Shown piece by piece: positions 33,092 to 44,716 of a DNA stretch of 64,000 nucleotides. This DNA is from Paralithodes platypus (taxonomy: Eukaryota; Arthropoda; Malacostraca; Decapoda; Lithodidae). Under the pieces are notes generated by a model. It was not told the origin of the DNA, searched no databases, and saw nothing but the letters and a program-made list of their open reading frames with translations. Every line of letters begins with the position of its first letter. Position 1 is the stretch's first letter. The position numbers were made by a program, and so were the translations under genes. The stretch spans positions 24,948,191 through 25,012,190 of the forward strand of contig CM064519.1 in NCBI GenBank assembly GCA_032716605.1. The letters run 5' to 3'.

Positions 33092-34851
33092 TGTCACGGG
33101 TCAGACCGTGACTGTGATTATATACTATAGGGTTAGCTATATTTCTCGAGCGCGGGAAAAATTGGGGAGGCGGGAACAGCTGTAGAGAAAGGGAGAGAAG
33201 AGGGGTGGAGGCACAGGCATAGGCCTGTGTACCGCTAGGCGCCTCGCGTACATGTGTGCGTGTGTGCGTTCTTGCTTGTGAGCGTGGGTAGGCCGCCGTT
33301 ACGCGTACATGTGTGTGTGCGTTCATGTTGTAGGCGTGGTCATAGGGAGTGTCCAGTCTTTTCATTGGCACCAAATTCAAAATGTGATGGGGGAGGGGAA
33401 AACCGAGGTTATAAAGGGGGCAGGAATGCCCAGGACAGGCCTTATTCTGCTCCTGCCCGACCCCAACGAGATAGTCCAATTTTGTTGTGCCCGCGATGAA
33501 TGGGTCGGCAGTGCTGCGAGGGCACCTCGTGCCCTAATTCAACCATAATCAGGCGAGTCCAATTCAGTTAGACAAGTGTCAACGTTGATTGAGATATCCA
33601 GAATGAGGTGTGGTGGTGTGCGTGTGTGTGTCGGCCAGTCACCAAGACTGTGCCAGACCGTACACATGGCCAAGGTTGTGACGCCGACCGAATTAGCTTA
33701 TGCTATGGCCGAGAATGGCAGGTGTAAGCATGACCCCACAGAGGGCTTGCTAAATGCTAGGGATGCCCAGGGCGACATAGTTCTCCTGCGGCGATATCCC
33801 ACTGATTTAGCTATGCACGTGGCCAGGGGTGTGTGTGGATGTGTGCGGGTGTGGTGAGTGACGCCGTAACGCTTAACCCCACAGAGGGTGAGGTTACCGC
33901 TAGAGGATAGTCGGCTTGAAGGACTTGTCGTACTGCCCGTTTTGAGACTCTTTAATTAGACAACTCTCATTAGTCTAGCGAGTCACGTGTGTGTGGATGT
34001 GTGCGGGTGTGTGAGTGACGCCGTAGCATCTTAACCCCACAGAGGGTGATGGTTACCGCTAGAGGATTGTCGGCTTGAAGGACTTGTCGTACTGCCCGTT
34101 TTGAGACCCTTTAATTAGGCAACTCTCATTAGTCTGGCGAGTCACGTAACCGAGGTGAGGAGGTGAGAGAGTGATGAGTGTGATTGACGGGTACTGTGAG
34201 TGTGGGAAAATCTCGTACCTTATTCGATCATGCGGTCATTTGCTGGGCTAGACACTTTCAGTAACACAGTAGACTAAAGGGTTGGTTGATGTGAGATTTC
34301 GTGTGACAAGCAGTAATCAGTATAATGATTTGGGGTAATCTTAGGGGTAGTTATAATACTGGGTAATTGTATTTAGGTAAGTGGATAGATAAGTGGGTTA
34401 GATTGAGTGGCTGAGTGTGTGAATGAAATTGTCTCTTTGATAAATGCAATTTCAGTGTCGCTATTCAATAAAACCATTTTAGTAGGAATGTTTGTTTCTT
34501 TAATTCTTACTAACTTTAAGAATATAATTATTATCAATATATACCTATCATTACAATAAATCTGTGTACTCTATTATCCCGCAAGCTGGGAACTGCAATT
34601 TTCTTTTCAAATATATTACTGCATCGAGTCAGTATAGATATAAATGTATAGCATGTTCTGGGACTTTTGTTGCCATAATTTCACAAGGGATATTAGTCTA
34701 TTTTTGATCTAAGTAACGACACTATCAATTATAGGTTTATTTCCTAGATAATGGGCAAGTGTTACAGTAACCTATTAGTCTTATGATCTATTACAATTGG
34801 CGATCTGGACAGGATTACTATTACAATTGGCACCGGGCATGATCTATTACA
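33092..34851 (+). repeat. 3' LTR
   Basis: 1760 bp, TGTCACGG to TATTACA, the uninterrupted form of the 5' LTR. It carries TATAAAG (33410) and AATAAA (34467). It is followed by the CCGTG duplication and then by the piggyBac-2 transposase frame. Confidence 0.93.
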
Positions 34852-34856
34852 CCGTG

Positions 34857-37636
34857 CTTCCTACGACGCCCGTCCTAGTTCGTCGCGCCTTACCCCGACG
34901 CCATCGCCTAAATGTGTTATCTCCCGGAGGTATTGAGACGACATTGAGACTTTATGAGCGTGCTGATGCCAAGCATAATGTTGATGATGAAGGCAGTGAT
35001 CACTCCACTAATTATAAGTCGAGTGATTATGGCGATGAGAGTGACAAAGAAGAGCAATTCCTGGGATTTGCGAGAGAACATGAGAGTGATGAGAGTGATG
35101 AAGGTGATGTACCAGCTTTTGAGGAAGCTGTTTTACCTCAAGACGGTGAACTTGAGAGAGTGAGTGAGTGGGAGAGTTCAAGATCACTCTCCAAGTTTCG
35201 CATGAGTGACACGACCCCAAGCCCTTCGCCAGCTAAATCGCCTTTCAAGCTACACTTATATAAGAAGCAAATACTTGAAAAGGCGGCTGCGGCAGCTAGG
35301 GAACAAGCCAAAATACTTGGTGAGGATGAGGCTGTGAGTGAGGGTGAGCGTGGTGACTCATCTCGCCTGCCATTGTCTCCCTTATCTACCCAAGCCACCC
35401 AAGATGACCCGGGTGCCCCGCATTCTTCCCCACCACCCCCACCACTGCCAAGGGTTGAGGACCCCCCACTTTCGGCCTATTTGCCTCCTAGGTCTCCCGA
35501 CAGGAGACATACTGCTGCCTAAAAGGGGAAAGGCAGCATATATACCAAAAAAGGAAAGAAAAGTAAGCGGGTTTTGTTCGAGGCTCCCGCGGCGTCCACC
35601 CCTGCCCGCCCCAGCCATACGCCCCCGCAACTTTCCCCACGGTCCTCCCCACCTCTCCAGCCGTCAACTTATGTTCCTGACGAAGTCTTTGAGCTCGCAT
35701 CACCAATACTTGGGCCTAGTGACAGTGAAGCATTGCTTTCTGTCACTCGTCGCAGGCCAAGGAGCCCAGGACCTCGGGGGGACATAGCCTCACCTGTCAG
35801 TCCTTCCCCACCTCGCCGCATCACTCGTTCCCCGCCAGATTATGTGGGGGCCACTGATGATGAAGGGCACCTCTCAGAAGACTCTGGCCATGATTACATA
35901 GGTCCAGCATCAGTGCAAGATGACCACTCTGACGATGACTATATGGACATCGACGATCCTCGACCCATCCGCTTGGCCCGGCGTCGTGCTGGCCGCCCTA
36001 GGGCGCGCGCCACCCGAGTTGGCCGTGGGCGTGCTGGGCCACCAGCTGGAGCTCCTCGTCAGCGTAGACAAGACCCATTCTACGTTTTTCAGTGGCAAGA
36101 CGTAGTTGACGGGGATGGGTACAACCCTGATGTGCCAGCTTTTGATGAGGTACAGGAGGGTTCAGGCATTACCCCCAATTTTCCTGCAGGCCCCAATGCT
36201 CCACCACACAAACTATTTGAGGCCTTCTTTGATGAGGAGGTGGTAGGGTATGTTGTCAAAGAGACAAATAAGCAGCACCAATTCCAGGTCCACTTTTTGG
36301 GCAAGGTGACCAAGGGCCACATGAGGCAGTGGACCCCAGTGACTCATCACAAGTTCATGGTGTTCCTGGCACTCACCATGCTAATGCCTCATGTCAAGAA
36401 GCATAGGTTGCCTGACTATTGGATCACCAATGATCCACCCCTGCCTTCGGGAAATATATGTCTCGCGACCGGTACCTTGATATCCTCGCAGCGCTCCATC
36501 TTGTCACCAACACCGACGCCCACCTCCCATACAAGCTGTGGAAGATTAGGACGTTATACGAGATGATGCGAGAACGCTTCACCTCCTACTTCAAGCCCTT
36601 CCGCAAGGTCGTCATTGACGAGTCTCTTGTGCTGTTTCGGGGAAAACTCAGCTTCCGGCAGTACATCCCCTCAAAAAGACATCGCTTTGGCATAAAATTC
36701 TTTGTGCTGTGCGACTGCCAAACTGGCTATGTCCTGGACTTCCTGGTCTACAGCGGGAAGGAAGGGGACGTGCTTGTGGACCCCCTCATTGGCTTTGGCG
36801 GAGCAGTGGTGCAAGCCATGACGGACCGCTATTTCCACAAGAATCACGTCCTCTTCACAGACAATTACTACACGTCCCCCACTCTCTCAAAGTACCTGCA
36901 TGAGCGCAAGACGGGGACTGTAGGCACAGTACGAGGGAAAAGGAAGGGCATGCCAGCTTTCCCTCCAAAGACCAAAAAAGGTGATGTGTTCAGGAAGAAG
37001 TCGGGGCCCATTCTGGCTATCCACTGGCACGACCAGCGGAAGGTCAACCTCCTGAGCACCATCCACAAGGGGGAAATGGTGGAGACTGGCAAGGTGGATC
37101 GCCGCACCCAGGCCAGGGTGACCAAGCCCGATGCTGTCCTGGACTACAACATCAACATGAGGCGGGTGGACAAGTCCGACATGCAGATAGGCTTCATTGA
37201 CTGCCTGCGTACCTCGTGCAGATGGTACAAAAAGTTCTTTCTGTATATGGTGGACATGTCAATTCTGAATGCCTACAATATATACAAGATTCGGAATGTG
37301 AACACACCCATGAAGTTCAATAGCCTGCGGAGGTTCCAAAAGCAGGTGTTGACGGAGCTCCTGGAGAAGTATGCTACGCCACAGAGGGCAGTGGCACATG
37401 CTGGGCCCGCCGCTACTGACCGCTTGCACTGTGCATATTACATGAATATGCACAGGCTTGTTTCCCTGCCTCAGAATGAATCAGGAAGAACGCAGCAGAA
37501 GCGGTGCCATGTCTGCTACAACACCAGGCTGAGGGCGAGGTCAGGTAAAAAGTCCACCCTGGAGTGTGTGGAGTGCAAGGTGGCACTCTGTGCTGTAGGG
37601 TGCTTCTTTGATTACCACTCCAAGCAGGAGTTCTAA
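34857..37636 (+). pseudogene. piggyBac-type transposase, broken (piggyBac-2)
   Basis: After a long acidic and Pro/Ser-rich N-terminal part (with TAA at 35520 in frame) come QDPFYVFQWQDVVDG and AFFDEEVVGYVVKETNKQ. A frameshift near 36440-36455 changes to the frame 36458-37636. That holds the catalytic blocks VIDESLVLFRGKLSFRQYIP, LFTDNYYTSPTLS and VLDYNINMRRVDKSDMQ. It ends in the cysteine-rich domain (CHVCYNTR, CVECKVALCAVGCFFDYH). Apart from stop and shift the core is well kept and about the usual length for piggyBac/PGBD4-like proteins. It is not functional as it stands. Confidence 0.93.
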
Positions 37637-37899
37637 TAATCATAGTGAAAGTGCCAAAGATAATGACAATATGTACAGTATATATATAGGCAAAAAGTGG
37701 AAGTAAACCAATTTATTGTTATACAAAAGTCATGTATTATGAGAATATTTATACAAATAAATTACACCATAATAATATGTGAAAGTGATACATATGTATA
37801 TAATAAGTGACATTCATATGATTACAACCTATAGAAATATATAAATCAGTGAAAAAGACAATAAATTGTATATAAAACGTTTACAAAGCATATAACTAA

Positions 37900-38430
37900 G
37901 TGAAAGTGACACAAGACCTAATATTTGATGGCCAAAGTATAATAAACACCTGTGATAACGAATAATCAGTGCCTAATATAACAATAACCTACCTCAATTA
38001 CTAATAAAATGTACCGTATCGAGTGAAAATGAGCATTATCAGTGACAGTGACACTCTCTAAAGCATATTTATCAAAGTGAAAGTGACACAAGACCCAATA
38101 CTTGATGGCCAAAGTATAATAATCACCTGTGATAACGAATAATCAGTGCCTAATATAACAATAACCTACCTCAATTACTAATAAAATGTACCGTATCGAG
38201 TGAAAATGAGCATTATCAGTGACAGTGACACTCTATAAAGCATATTTATCAAAGTGAAAGTGACACAAGACCCAATACTTGATGGCCAAAGTATAATAAA
38301 CACCTGTGATAACGAATAATCAGTGCCTAATATAACAATAACCTACCTCAATTACTAATAAAATGTACGGTATCGAGTGAAAATGAGCAATATTAGTGAC
38401 AGTGATACCCTAATAAACATACTTTATATA
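37900..38430. repeat. 177-bp tandem repeat, three copies
   Basis: GTGAAAGTGACACAAGACC begins copies at 37900, 38077 and 38254. Each contains TGATGGCCAAAGTATAATAA and ACCTACCTCAATTACTAATA. It lies between the transposase stop and the right end of piggyBac-2. Subterminal repeats of this kind may bind transposase, but nothing here shows it. Confidence 0.9.
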
Positions 38431-38883
38431 ATTGGCCTCAAAATAACTATAAAAATATCAAATAAACATCACATTCTCAATATCAAACACTAAAATCGTC
38501 TAATGGAGATAAACACTTTGGCGCTACGAGCGGCTAGGTGCGTGGTAGCCGTGGCCGGGGCGACGCATCCGAACGCGGGAAGAATTTACCGCCGAAAAGC
38601 ACTCGTCTTCCCGTGCTCACCATTATGCAACCAGTGGGGCTAGAGACCTCTACTCAACGGCATTCTACAGAGGAAGGTTTGTGGAACATTTTACTTTTTT
38701 ATTCATAACATTACATGCCATATTCATTGAATTACAGATGAGTTAACATAGCCCAAAGATCGTCAAAACCCCCGGTACCACAGCACAGTCGCGAGCTAGA
38801 GTGCCCGGGGCTGGAGGGTTAAGAGCTTTCTCGCCGTTACCCAGTAAAACCTCTTAAGAGTGTTCTCACCATTCCCGGGTTAA

Positions 38884-39380
38884 TGACTCAGATGTTAGGA
38901 AGGCCACAGAATTATCCCAGCGCCTCCTACTCCAAAATTCAATCCAGTCACTGGGCGACGTCAGGATAGTCTTGTTAGAGGCCGTCCGTGCACGTCAAAA
39001 CCTACGGGTCTATATGGTGAAGAAGTTGCCGAACGATAATGGTCGACGGGTAATCCTTTCACCAGTACTGACGCCCTCTTTAGTTTGCCCCAATACAGTA
39101 CGTGGAAAACTGTATTCAATTTGGTAGATACTGCTAAGCAGGATGCTTCCCATGCTCTAGGAAGGACCATTTTAAATTCACTAAACCATATACCAAGCCC
39201 AAAGGCAGTCCAAAAGCTCAACCTAGTGGGTCCAAATCCAAGCCTCCCCCAGCACAGGGAAGCACTCAGCCCAAGTATAAGCAAGGTAAAAGGTATAAGA
39301 ATCAACCAAAAAAAAAATCAGGTCAGGGATCGACTTCTGCCAAAACTAGCCAGCCGTCTAACCCTACCCCACCACCATAA
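38884..39380 (+). pseudogene. DIRS gag-like protein, second part
   Basis: The frame continues from 28554 across the insertion: DVRKATELSQRLLLQNSIQS, VLLEAVRARQNLRVYMVKKL, then a TAG near 39126. In another frame a basic tail follows (KYKQGKRYKNQPKKKSGQ) to TAA at 39378. Such a Lys/Pro-rich end is usual for DIRS gag. A frameshift separates body and tail. Confidence 0.7.
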
Positions 39381-39399
39381 AAAAACTAGTCACCTCACA

Positions 39400-41250
39400 A
39401 ACTCTCTCACTCCCGAGGCCTGTCGAGGGCGAGTTGGATCCGAGTGCAATTATGCCGGACAAGCCCAGTCAAGTAACTGGGTCATTTCGGGCATGTCATC
39501 AGGCTTGGCCCCGGCGGACTTGGGCAAGGACAGTGGTACGCAAGGGCATAACCTGGCAGTGGCTCCGGCGACCTCGTTTACATTAACCACTAGAAATAAA
39601 CCATGTGTCTTTAGAGGTGGAGTCACCAGTCCAGGAAATGATTACCAAGCATATCATTGTACCGGTCAATCCAAATTGCCCAGTTTACACGTACAGACTT
39701 TTTCTCGTACCAAAGAGGGACAGTATTCAGATGAGACCAGTCGTAGACCTATCTTGTTTGAATCAACACATTCACAACGCATCGTTCAGAATACTCACTG
39801 TGAATCAAATCAGGCTAACACTTCCGCCGCAAGGTTGGACGTGCTCGTTAGACCTGACAGAAGCCTATTAGCATGTCCCGGTAAACAAAAGGTTCCAAAA
39901 ATTCCTCACTTCGAGGATCGAGCATCAGACTTATGTCTTTCAGAGGATGCCATTCGGGTTGAACCTAGCACCGAGAATATTTCCAAAATTAGTTCGGCAG
40001 GCTCTAATGCCACTTTTAAATCAGGGAATCAAAGTGTTGTGGTACTTAGACGACTGGCTAGTGGTGGCGGAGTCAGAGAGTCATATCATGTAACTCAAAT
40101 TATAAACCATGTTCAATCCCTGGGGTTCAAGGTCAACTTGGCAAAGTCTAACCTTGTCCCAACATGGGTAATTCAGTGGATAGGGCTGGTCTGGGACACA
40201 GCATATCTTACTCTCAGTCAGAGTGTGGACAATCGCAACAGATTTTGAAAGAAATTGTTTTTGTTTCTCCACAGTCTGACTACCACGAGAAGGACATGGG
40301 AATCCCTGGTCGGCTCTCTCAACTGGATTCAACTGACAGTAAAGTTGGGCCGGTTGAAAGTAAAGAGATTAATCCTGGAAGGAAACAAACATTTCCCGCT
40401 GTTGCCGGCGGGAAAGTTATGGCGAATTCCATCGTTAATTCACAACTTGCTATCGGTTTGGGCGAGGAGGGAAACATTGCACTCAATAATGACGTGGACA
40501 TCTCCTCCACCTACGGTATGGATAGACACAGATGCTTCAGGGACAATAGGCTGGGGTTATCAGTCAAGCCTTGGCCATCAGGGTCAAGGGCTTTGGTCCC
40601 AATCCGAGAAATTTCACATCAATGGGAAAGAGTTATTAGTCCCCTTATTTTTCCTACAGGCTCACGGCTCCACCTTGCGGGGGAAATCAGTAGCCTTTCG
40701 AATTGACAATTTGAATGCGGTGTCCTGCATTCAAAAGCAGGGGTCAACGAGGTCTCGGAAGTTGCTAGAGTTGTCGGAAGATATTTTTGTTCTGGCGGAA
40801 AAGCTGAACATTCATCTTCACGCATCATACCTGCCAGGCGTAGCCAACGTCTGGGCAGACGCCTATCACGAAGACAGAGCACCAAGGTAGAATGGTCTCT
40901 CAAGCAAAATATCTTCAATCAGATGATTGAAGAGCCATACCGTCCATAAGTGGATTTATTTGCGTCCAAGGAAAACCACAAACTTCCATTCTACCTAACC
41001 CGCCAGGAAATGACTTCGGCGGGGGGTCCAGACACATTGATGGTGGACTGGAACAGGTGGAATTCCATCTTTCTGTTTCCGCCTCTAGACGCTTCACTCA
41101 TGTGTCAAGGGGTTACCGGGGCATAGTCTCGATAATCGCGCCCCTGTGGCCGGCTCAGGTGTGGTACCACCAGTTGAAGACGTGGTGCGAGAACCCGATG
41201 TCACTCCCGATCTCGTACTTCCACTTGGAGACAATTGGCAACCTAGAGAC
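39400..41250 (+). pseudogene. DIRS reverse transcriptase-RNase H, broken
   Basis: RT parts: RLFLVPKRDSIQMRPVVDLS, WTCSLDLTEAY then TAG where Trp is expected, QRMPFGLNLAPRIF and the catalytic WYLDDWLVV (about 40038). After frame changes: FKVNLAKSNLVPTWVIQWIG, then RNase H with WIDTDASGTIGWGY, HINGKELLV, RIDNLNAVSCIQKQG and ASYLPGVANVWADA (ORF 40255-40890). The typical C-terminal piece VDLFASKENHKLPFYLTR and NRWNSIFLFPPLDASL follows. At least three stops or shifts are present. It copied the element RNA through a circular DNA intermediate. Confidence 0.88.
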
Positions 41251-41280
41251 CTCGCTGACTTTTGCCTTTTGGACATGTAT

Positions 41281-42265
41281 TCAAAACGCAAAATGGTTAA
41301 CTCCGTATGGTGAGAGCGTCACTAATAAATGTCTAAATCAGTATACTCTATCTACCAGGTGTCAATATCAATCCCATTGGAAATCTTTTACAACCTGGAT
41401 AGTGGAAACGGCACAAACTGACGCATCAGTAGCTTTAGTTTTCAAGTACAGTATTTGGACTACTTATTTGAGCAAAAACGGCTTTCCGTAGTAATGCTGA
41501 AAAACCACCAGTCAGCTATCAGAACCCCCTTTTATGGCTTAACAGGGCTATCTATTCTGCAGGTGGAAGAGACAGGGTTCATGAGGGTGTGTTTCAAACT
41601 TCGCCCACCACCCCGTCAGCTCATGCCTACCTGGTCAATTGACAAAGCATTGTCTTTACTCCAATCGCGCAAGTATAATCACGCGCCGGATTTTGAGTCA
41701 CTTTTAAAGAAGGCTGTGTTCCTTATGGCTTTGGCCACAGGTAACAGGGTGTCTGAGCTGGCGGCGATGAGCAACGAACCTAATTGCCTCAGGTTTGGGA
41801 GACGCAATATAAATGTGCAAATTGCGCCGTCCCCCACTTTTATTGCTAAAATCCTAAAAATTAGCATAGCGATCATGTGTTTTCTGATTTTAATATCCCG
41901 GCGCTCAAACGTGGGGATACACATCATATTTCATGCCCAGTTCAGTCCCTTATTAAGTTTATGAGAGTTGCGCAACCTCAACAACAGGGAGCTTTATGGG
42001 TCAATAATACAGGCAAGCGAGTCACAAAGAGAAAATTAGCATCATTACTTGTAGATGTTATTCGGGAAAGTAACCCTGGTCTAGTGGGAAGGGCCCACGA
42101 CATCAGGAAGTGGGCAGTTTCTTTAAGATTCTTGCACAATTTTTCGGTCGATGACACAACTAACACACGCTTATGGGCATCCAATCATAATTTCTAGACT
42201 CGCTACCTGTCTGTGGCCTTGGATAAACCAAAACTTACCTGTGTGGCATTGCGTCAATGGGTCTA
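41281..42265 (+). pseudogene. DIRS tyrosine recombinase, broken
   Basis: The N-terminal SAM-like part (TLSTRCQYQSHWKSFTTWI) is in one frame. The catalytic part follows in 41455-41964 (VFLMALATGNRVSELAAM, with the first catalytic Arg) and 41877-42197 (GRAHDIRKWAVSLRFL, the H-x-x-R box). A final RYLSVALDKPKLTCVAL piece lies past a TAG at 42196. This phage-integrase-like family replaces integrase in DIRS elements. Two or more frame breaks. Confidence 0.85.
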
Positions 42266-42609
42266 ATTGGCCTTTTGTGCTAATAGATTTAAGAGTAATC
42301 TTAAGTATGAAAAAGGAGGGCGAGATAATGGAGAACACAAGACCCTCAGACCCTCCGCCGGAGAATGTGATAAGTACACGAGCTGTGATACTTAATAGGT
42401 CGAACTGATTATACAGTTCAGGATTTTATTTTTGGTTAAATATCATTAATAGTTGCAACTATTAGATATAGAGATAAGTTGTACAAAAATATACAGTAGT
42501 TATATGTACAAATTAATTCTAAGGACCAAATGTTTGTAACCAAATGATTTGTTTGTTTCTACAGAACTTTGATGTCTAGGAAGAGTCAGAGAACTATCTT
42601 TGTTTTTAA
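42266..42609 (+). other. DIRS 3' region before LINE-a
   Basis: A non-coding, AT-rich sequence after the recombinase. TTGTTTTTAA at 42600-42609 is the left copy of the LINE-a target duplication. Confidence 0.6.
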
Positions 42610-42774
42610 TAATAATAATAATAATAAGCATGTTACTTATTTCTCATAAGCGCCAATTTTTCCGAAGAATTCACTAGCGCTCGAAAAGAGAAAGAAAAAA
42701 GAACAAAATCAATGCATAAAAAGAAGGCTTATATACAACACACATTTAACAATCACTAGCAGTGGCAAAATAGC

Positions 42775-44661
42775 CTAAACTCTATAGCCATCTGTCATGA
42801 CACCTCTCTCAAGATCATAGCTTCTCTCAAAGAGAAAAGTCTTAAGTTGTCTCTTGAAGCATTCAACAGAACTCAGTTGTCTCATGGACAGCGGCAACCT
42901 GTTATACAACCTCGGAGCCATGTAGGAGAATGACCTCTCAAAGAAAGAACACTGCTGGAAAGCCCTTGGTTCATCAAGACGAAAAGGGTCATTGTCATGA
43001 CGCACAACTACACCATGGTGTGCCGGTGGGCGCCTGAGCAGCTCCGCAAGGTACCTAGGCTCACCAAATTTGAGAACCTTAAAAGTCACCAAACACAACT
43101 TAAATTCTATTCTTGCTCTTACTGGCAGCCAGTGCAGTTCTATGTGAAGAGATGTAGTAGGAGTTCTAGGTGGAACACCAAAAATTAGTCTTGCGGCCCT
43201 GTTAAGAACAGACTGAACTTTCTTCAAAATATAATTTGGAAGACCCACCAACAGGGCATTGCAATAATCAACACGAGAGAAGACCAATGAGTGAACCAAC
43301 GTCAGGAGGCAACGTCTGGTTATAAACGGCTTCACCAAATAGAGATTTCTGATGTGCAAGTAACAACTTTTAACTATCTGGTTTACATGCTCTTTGAAAT
43401 CTAATCGGGAGTTCACATATACACCCAGATTTCGAACAGAGTTGGCCGGTCGCAGCTGAGATCCACCCACATTGATGGAGAGGGCACCTACTATATCATC
43501 AGCTCTTCTATTTCCTCGGATGATGAGAATATCAGTTTTACCATCATTTAGTTTAAGTTTTCTCGCTCTCATCCACTTCTTGATATCAGACATCAACAAT
43601 TCCATCTTACTCCGTATATCAACTATATTTGTGATTCTCACATAAATCTGGGTGTCATCTGCATAAAAGTGAAAGGTGACATTATGTGCACGAAGCAGAA
43701 GAGACAAACTGCTAATATAAATTATAAATAGGATAGGACCTAAAACTGATCCCTGCGGAACACCATACTGCAGGGGTGTCGAGTCCGAGACCACTTGATT
43801 TACCATCACACTCTGGGATCTACCTGACAAGTACGACCCAAGAAGCAAGAGAGCGGAGTCACGCACACCACAATCATAAAGATCACTCAATAACAACTCG
43901 TGATCCACTGTGTCAAAGGCCGCAGAGAGATCAAGCAAGACCAATAGTGAGGCCACACCATTGCAAATGTTCTCAACTAGATCATTATGTACTCTAATCA
44001 ATGCTGTTTCAGTTGAATGATGCTGTCGGTAAGCAGACTGAAAAATTGGGATAGTTTCATTCTGCTGAAGTAGTGGTTGTAATTGGTCAAGTATTGCACG
44101 CTCTAATATCTTTGATATGAAGGACAGGTTGGAGACAGGACGATAGTTCAACATGTTCTCAACATCAAGTCCAGGTTTCTTTAGAGTAGGTCGGAGTAGT
44201 GCATGCTTTTCAGAATGTGGGAAGCTACCTTCAGAGAAGCACTTATTAATTATTTTGGAAATAAACTCAACTGTGTGATCATAGACTCTTGGTAGCTTGG
44301 AAACATTTATGGGATCCAACGGGCAAAATGTTTTATTGAGGTTTCTTATGTAGGACGAGATCATGTCCACCTCTACTGAGTGAAAGGATGAGAGGACATT
44401 ATTAGGAATGTGTCGGGGTTGGAGTACAACTGAAAGTTCTTCACCAACAGAAGCATCATCCAGTTCCTGTCTTATGCGAGTTATCTTGCCAGCAAAAAAT
44501 GCCACAAAGTTGGCAGCCAACTCGGCATCGGGTACAGAAGGTCTTAAGCTGACTCTTGTTTTTCCAAGTAAACTGTTTACAATTGAAGCCAACCTCCTCT
44601 GGTCATTACCACATGAGTCAACTTTTCCCTGATAATACACTTTCTTTTCATCTTTGATTGT
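42775..44661 (-). pseudogene. LINE-a ORF2, reverse transcriptase part
   Basis: This long open frame contains the RT fingers (PTLKKPGLDVENMLNYRPVS), FQSAYRQHHSTETALIRVHN, LLVLLDLSAAFDTVDHELLL, YGVPQGSVLGPILFIIYISS and the catalytic FHFYADDTQIYV (about 43660), then the thumb and a C-terminus LHIELHWLPVRARIEFKL to LPLSMRQLSSVECFKRQL. No stop interrupts it to 42775. The upstream join to the endonuclease is cut by LINE-b at ACAAT. Family: CR1/L2-like. Confidence 0.92.
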
Positions 44662-44716
44662 ACATACATACATACCTAAAATTTTAAGACTGAGTGTTCC
44701 ACATATAAGTGCAGTT

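Larger units (their letters stand above)
29293..34851 (+). mobile_element. Non-autonomous LTR retrotransposon (LARD-like)
   Basis: Long direct repeats, TGTCACGG...TATTACA, flank 1.66 kb of internal DNA. The 5-bp target duplication CCGTG is at 29288-29292 and 34852-34856. A primer-binding site and a purine-rich tract sit at the expected internal edges. The internal region has no gag, protease, RT or integrase sequence that I can recognise, so it must have been moved in trans, probably by a Ty3/gypsy element with the same primer. By eye the LTRs differ at about a dozen positions, so insertion is recent. Confidence 0.88.
29059..38818 (+). mobile_element. piggyBac-2 transposon, split by an LTR retrotransposon
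   Basis: The left end CCCTTCCAACCCGGAAGGG follows TTAA 29055-29058. The right end CCCGGGGCTGGAGGG precedes TTAA 38819-38822. Both ends match family A MITEs (compare 59591 and 60071), so those are probably its deleted derivatives. Without the 5.56-kb LTR element the transposon is about 4.2 kb. It encodes one transposase (29248-29292 continued at 34857-37636) and a 177-bp tandem repeat near the right end. Confidence 0.88.
28559..38879. mobile_element. TTAA MITE family C, host of piggyBac-2
   Basis: The left end is CCCATTAAGCGCGCGCAGGG after TTAA 28555-28558; the right end is CACCATTCCCGGG before TTAA 38880-38883. The interior matches family C at 12982-13550 in reverse orientation (TATCACTTATT-type region, GTTAGCACGAAAATATACC, CTCTTAAGAG near the CCCGGG end). 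It is interrupted at TTAA 29055-29058 by piggyBac-2. Net length is about 560 bp. Taking it out rejoins the DIRS gag frame (...IQAV / NDSD...). Confidence 0.85.

Noticed and set aside
37900..38430. CRISPR-like array
   Set aside because: The three units are contiguous 177-bp copies without short repeat-spacer structure, inside a eukaryotic transposon.
39085..40248. 387-aa plus-strand ORF as one protein
   Set aside because: Only its last ~60 residues are in the true DIRS RT frame; the rest is an out-of-frame reading of gag tail and RT.
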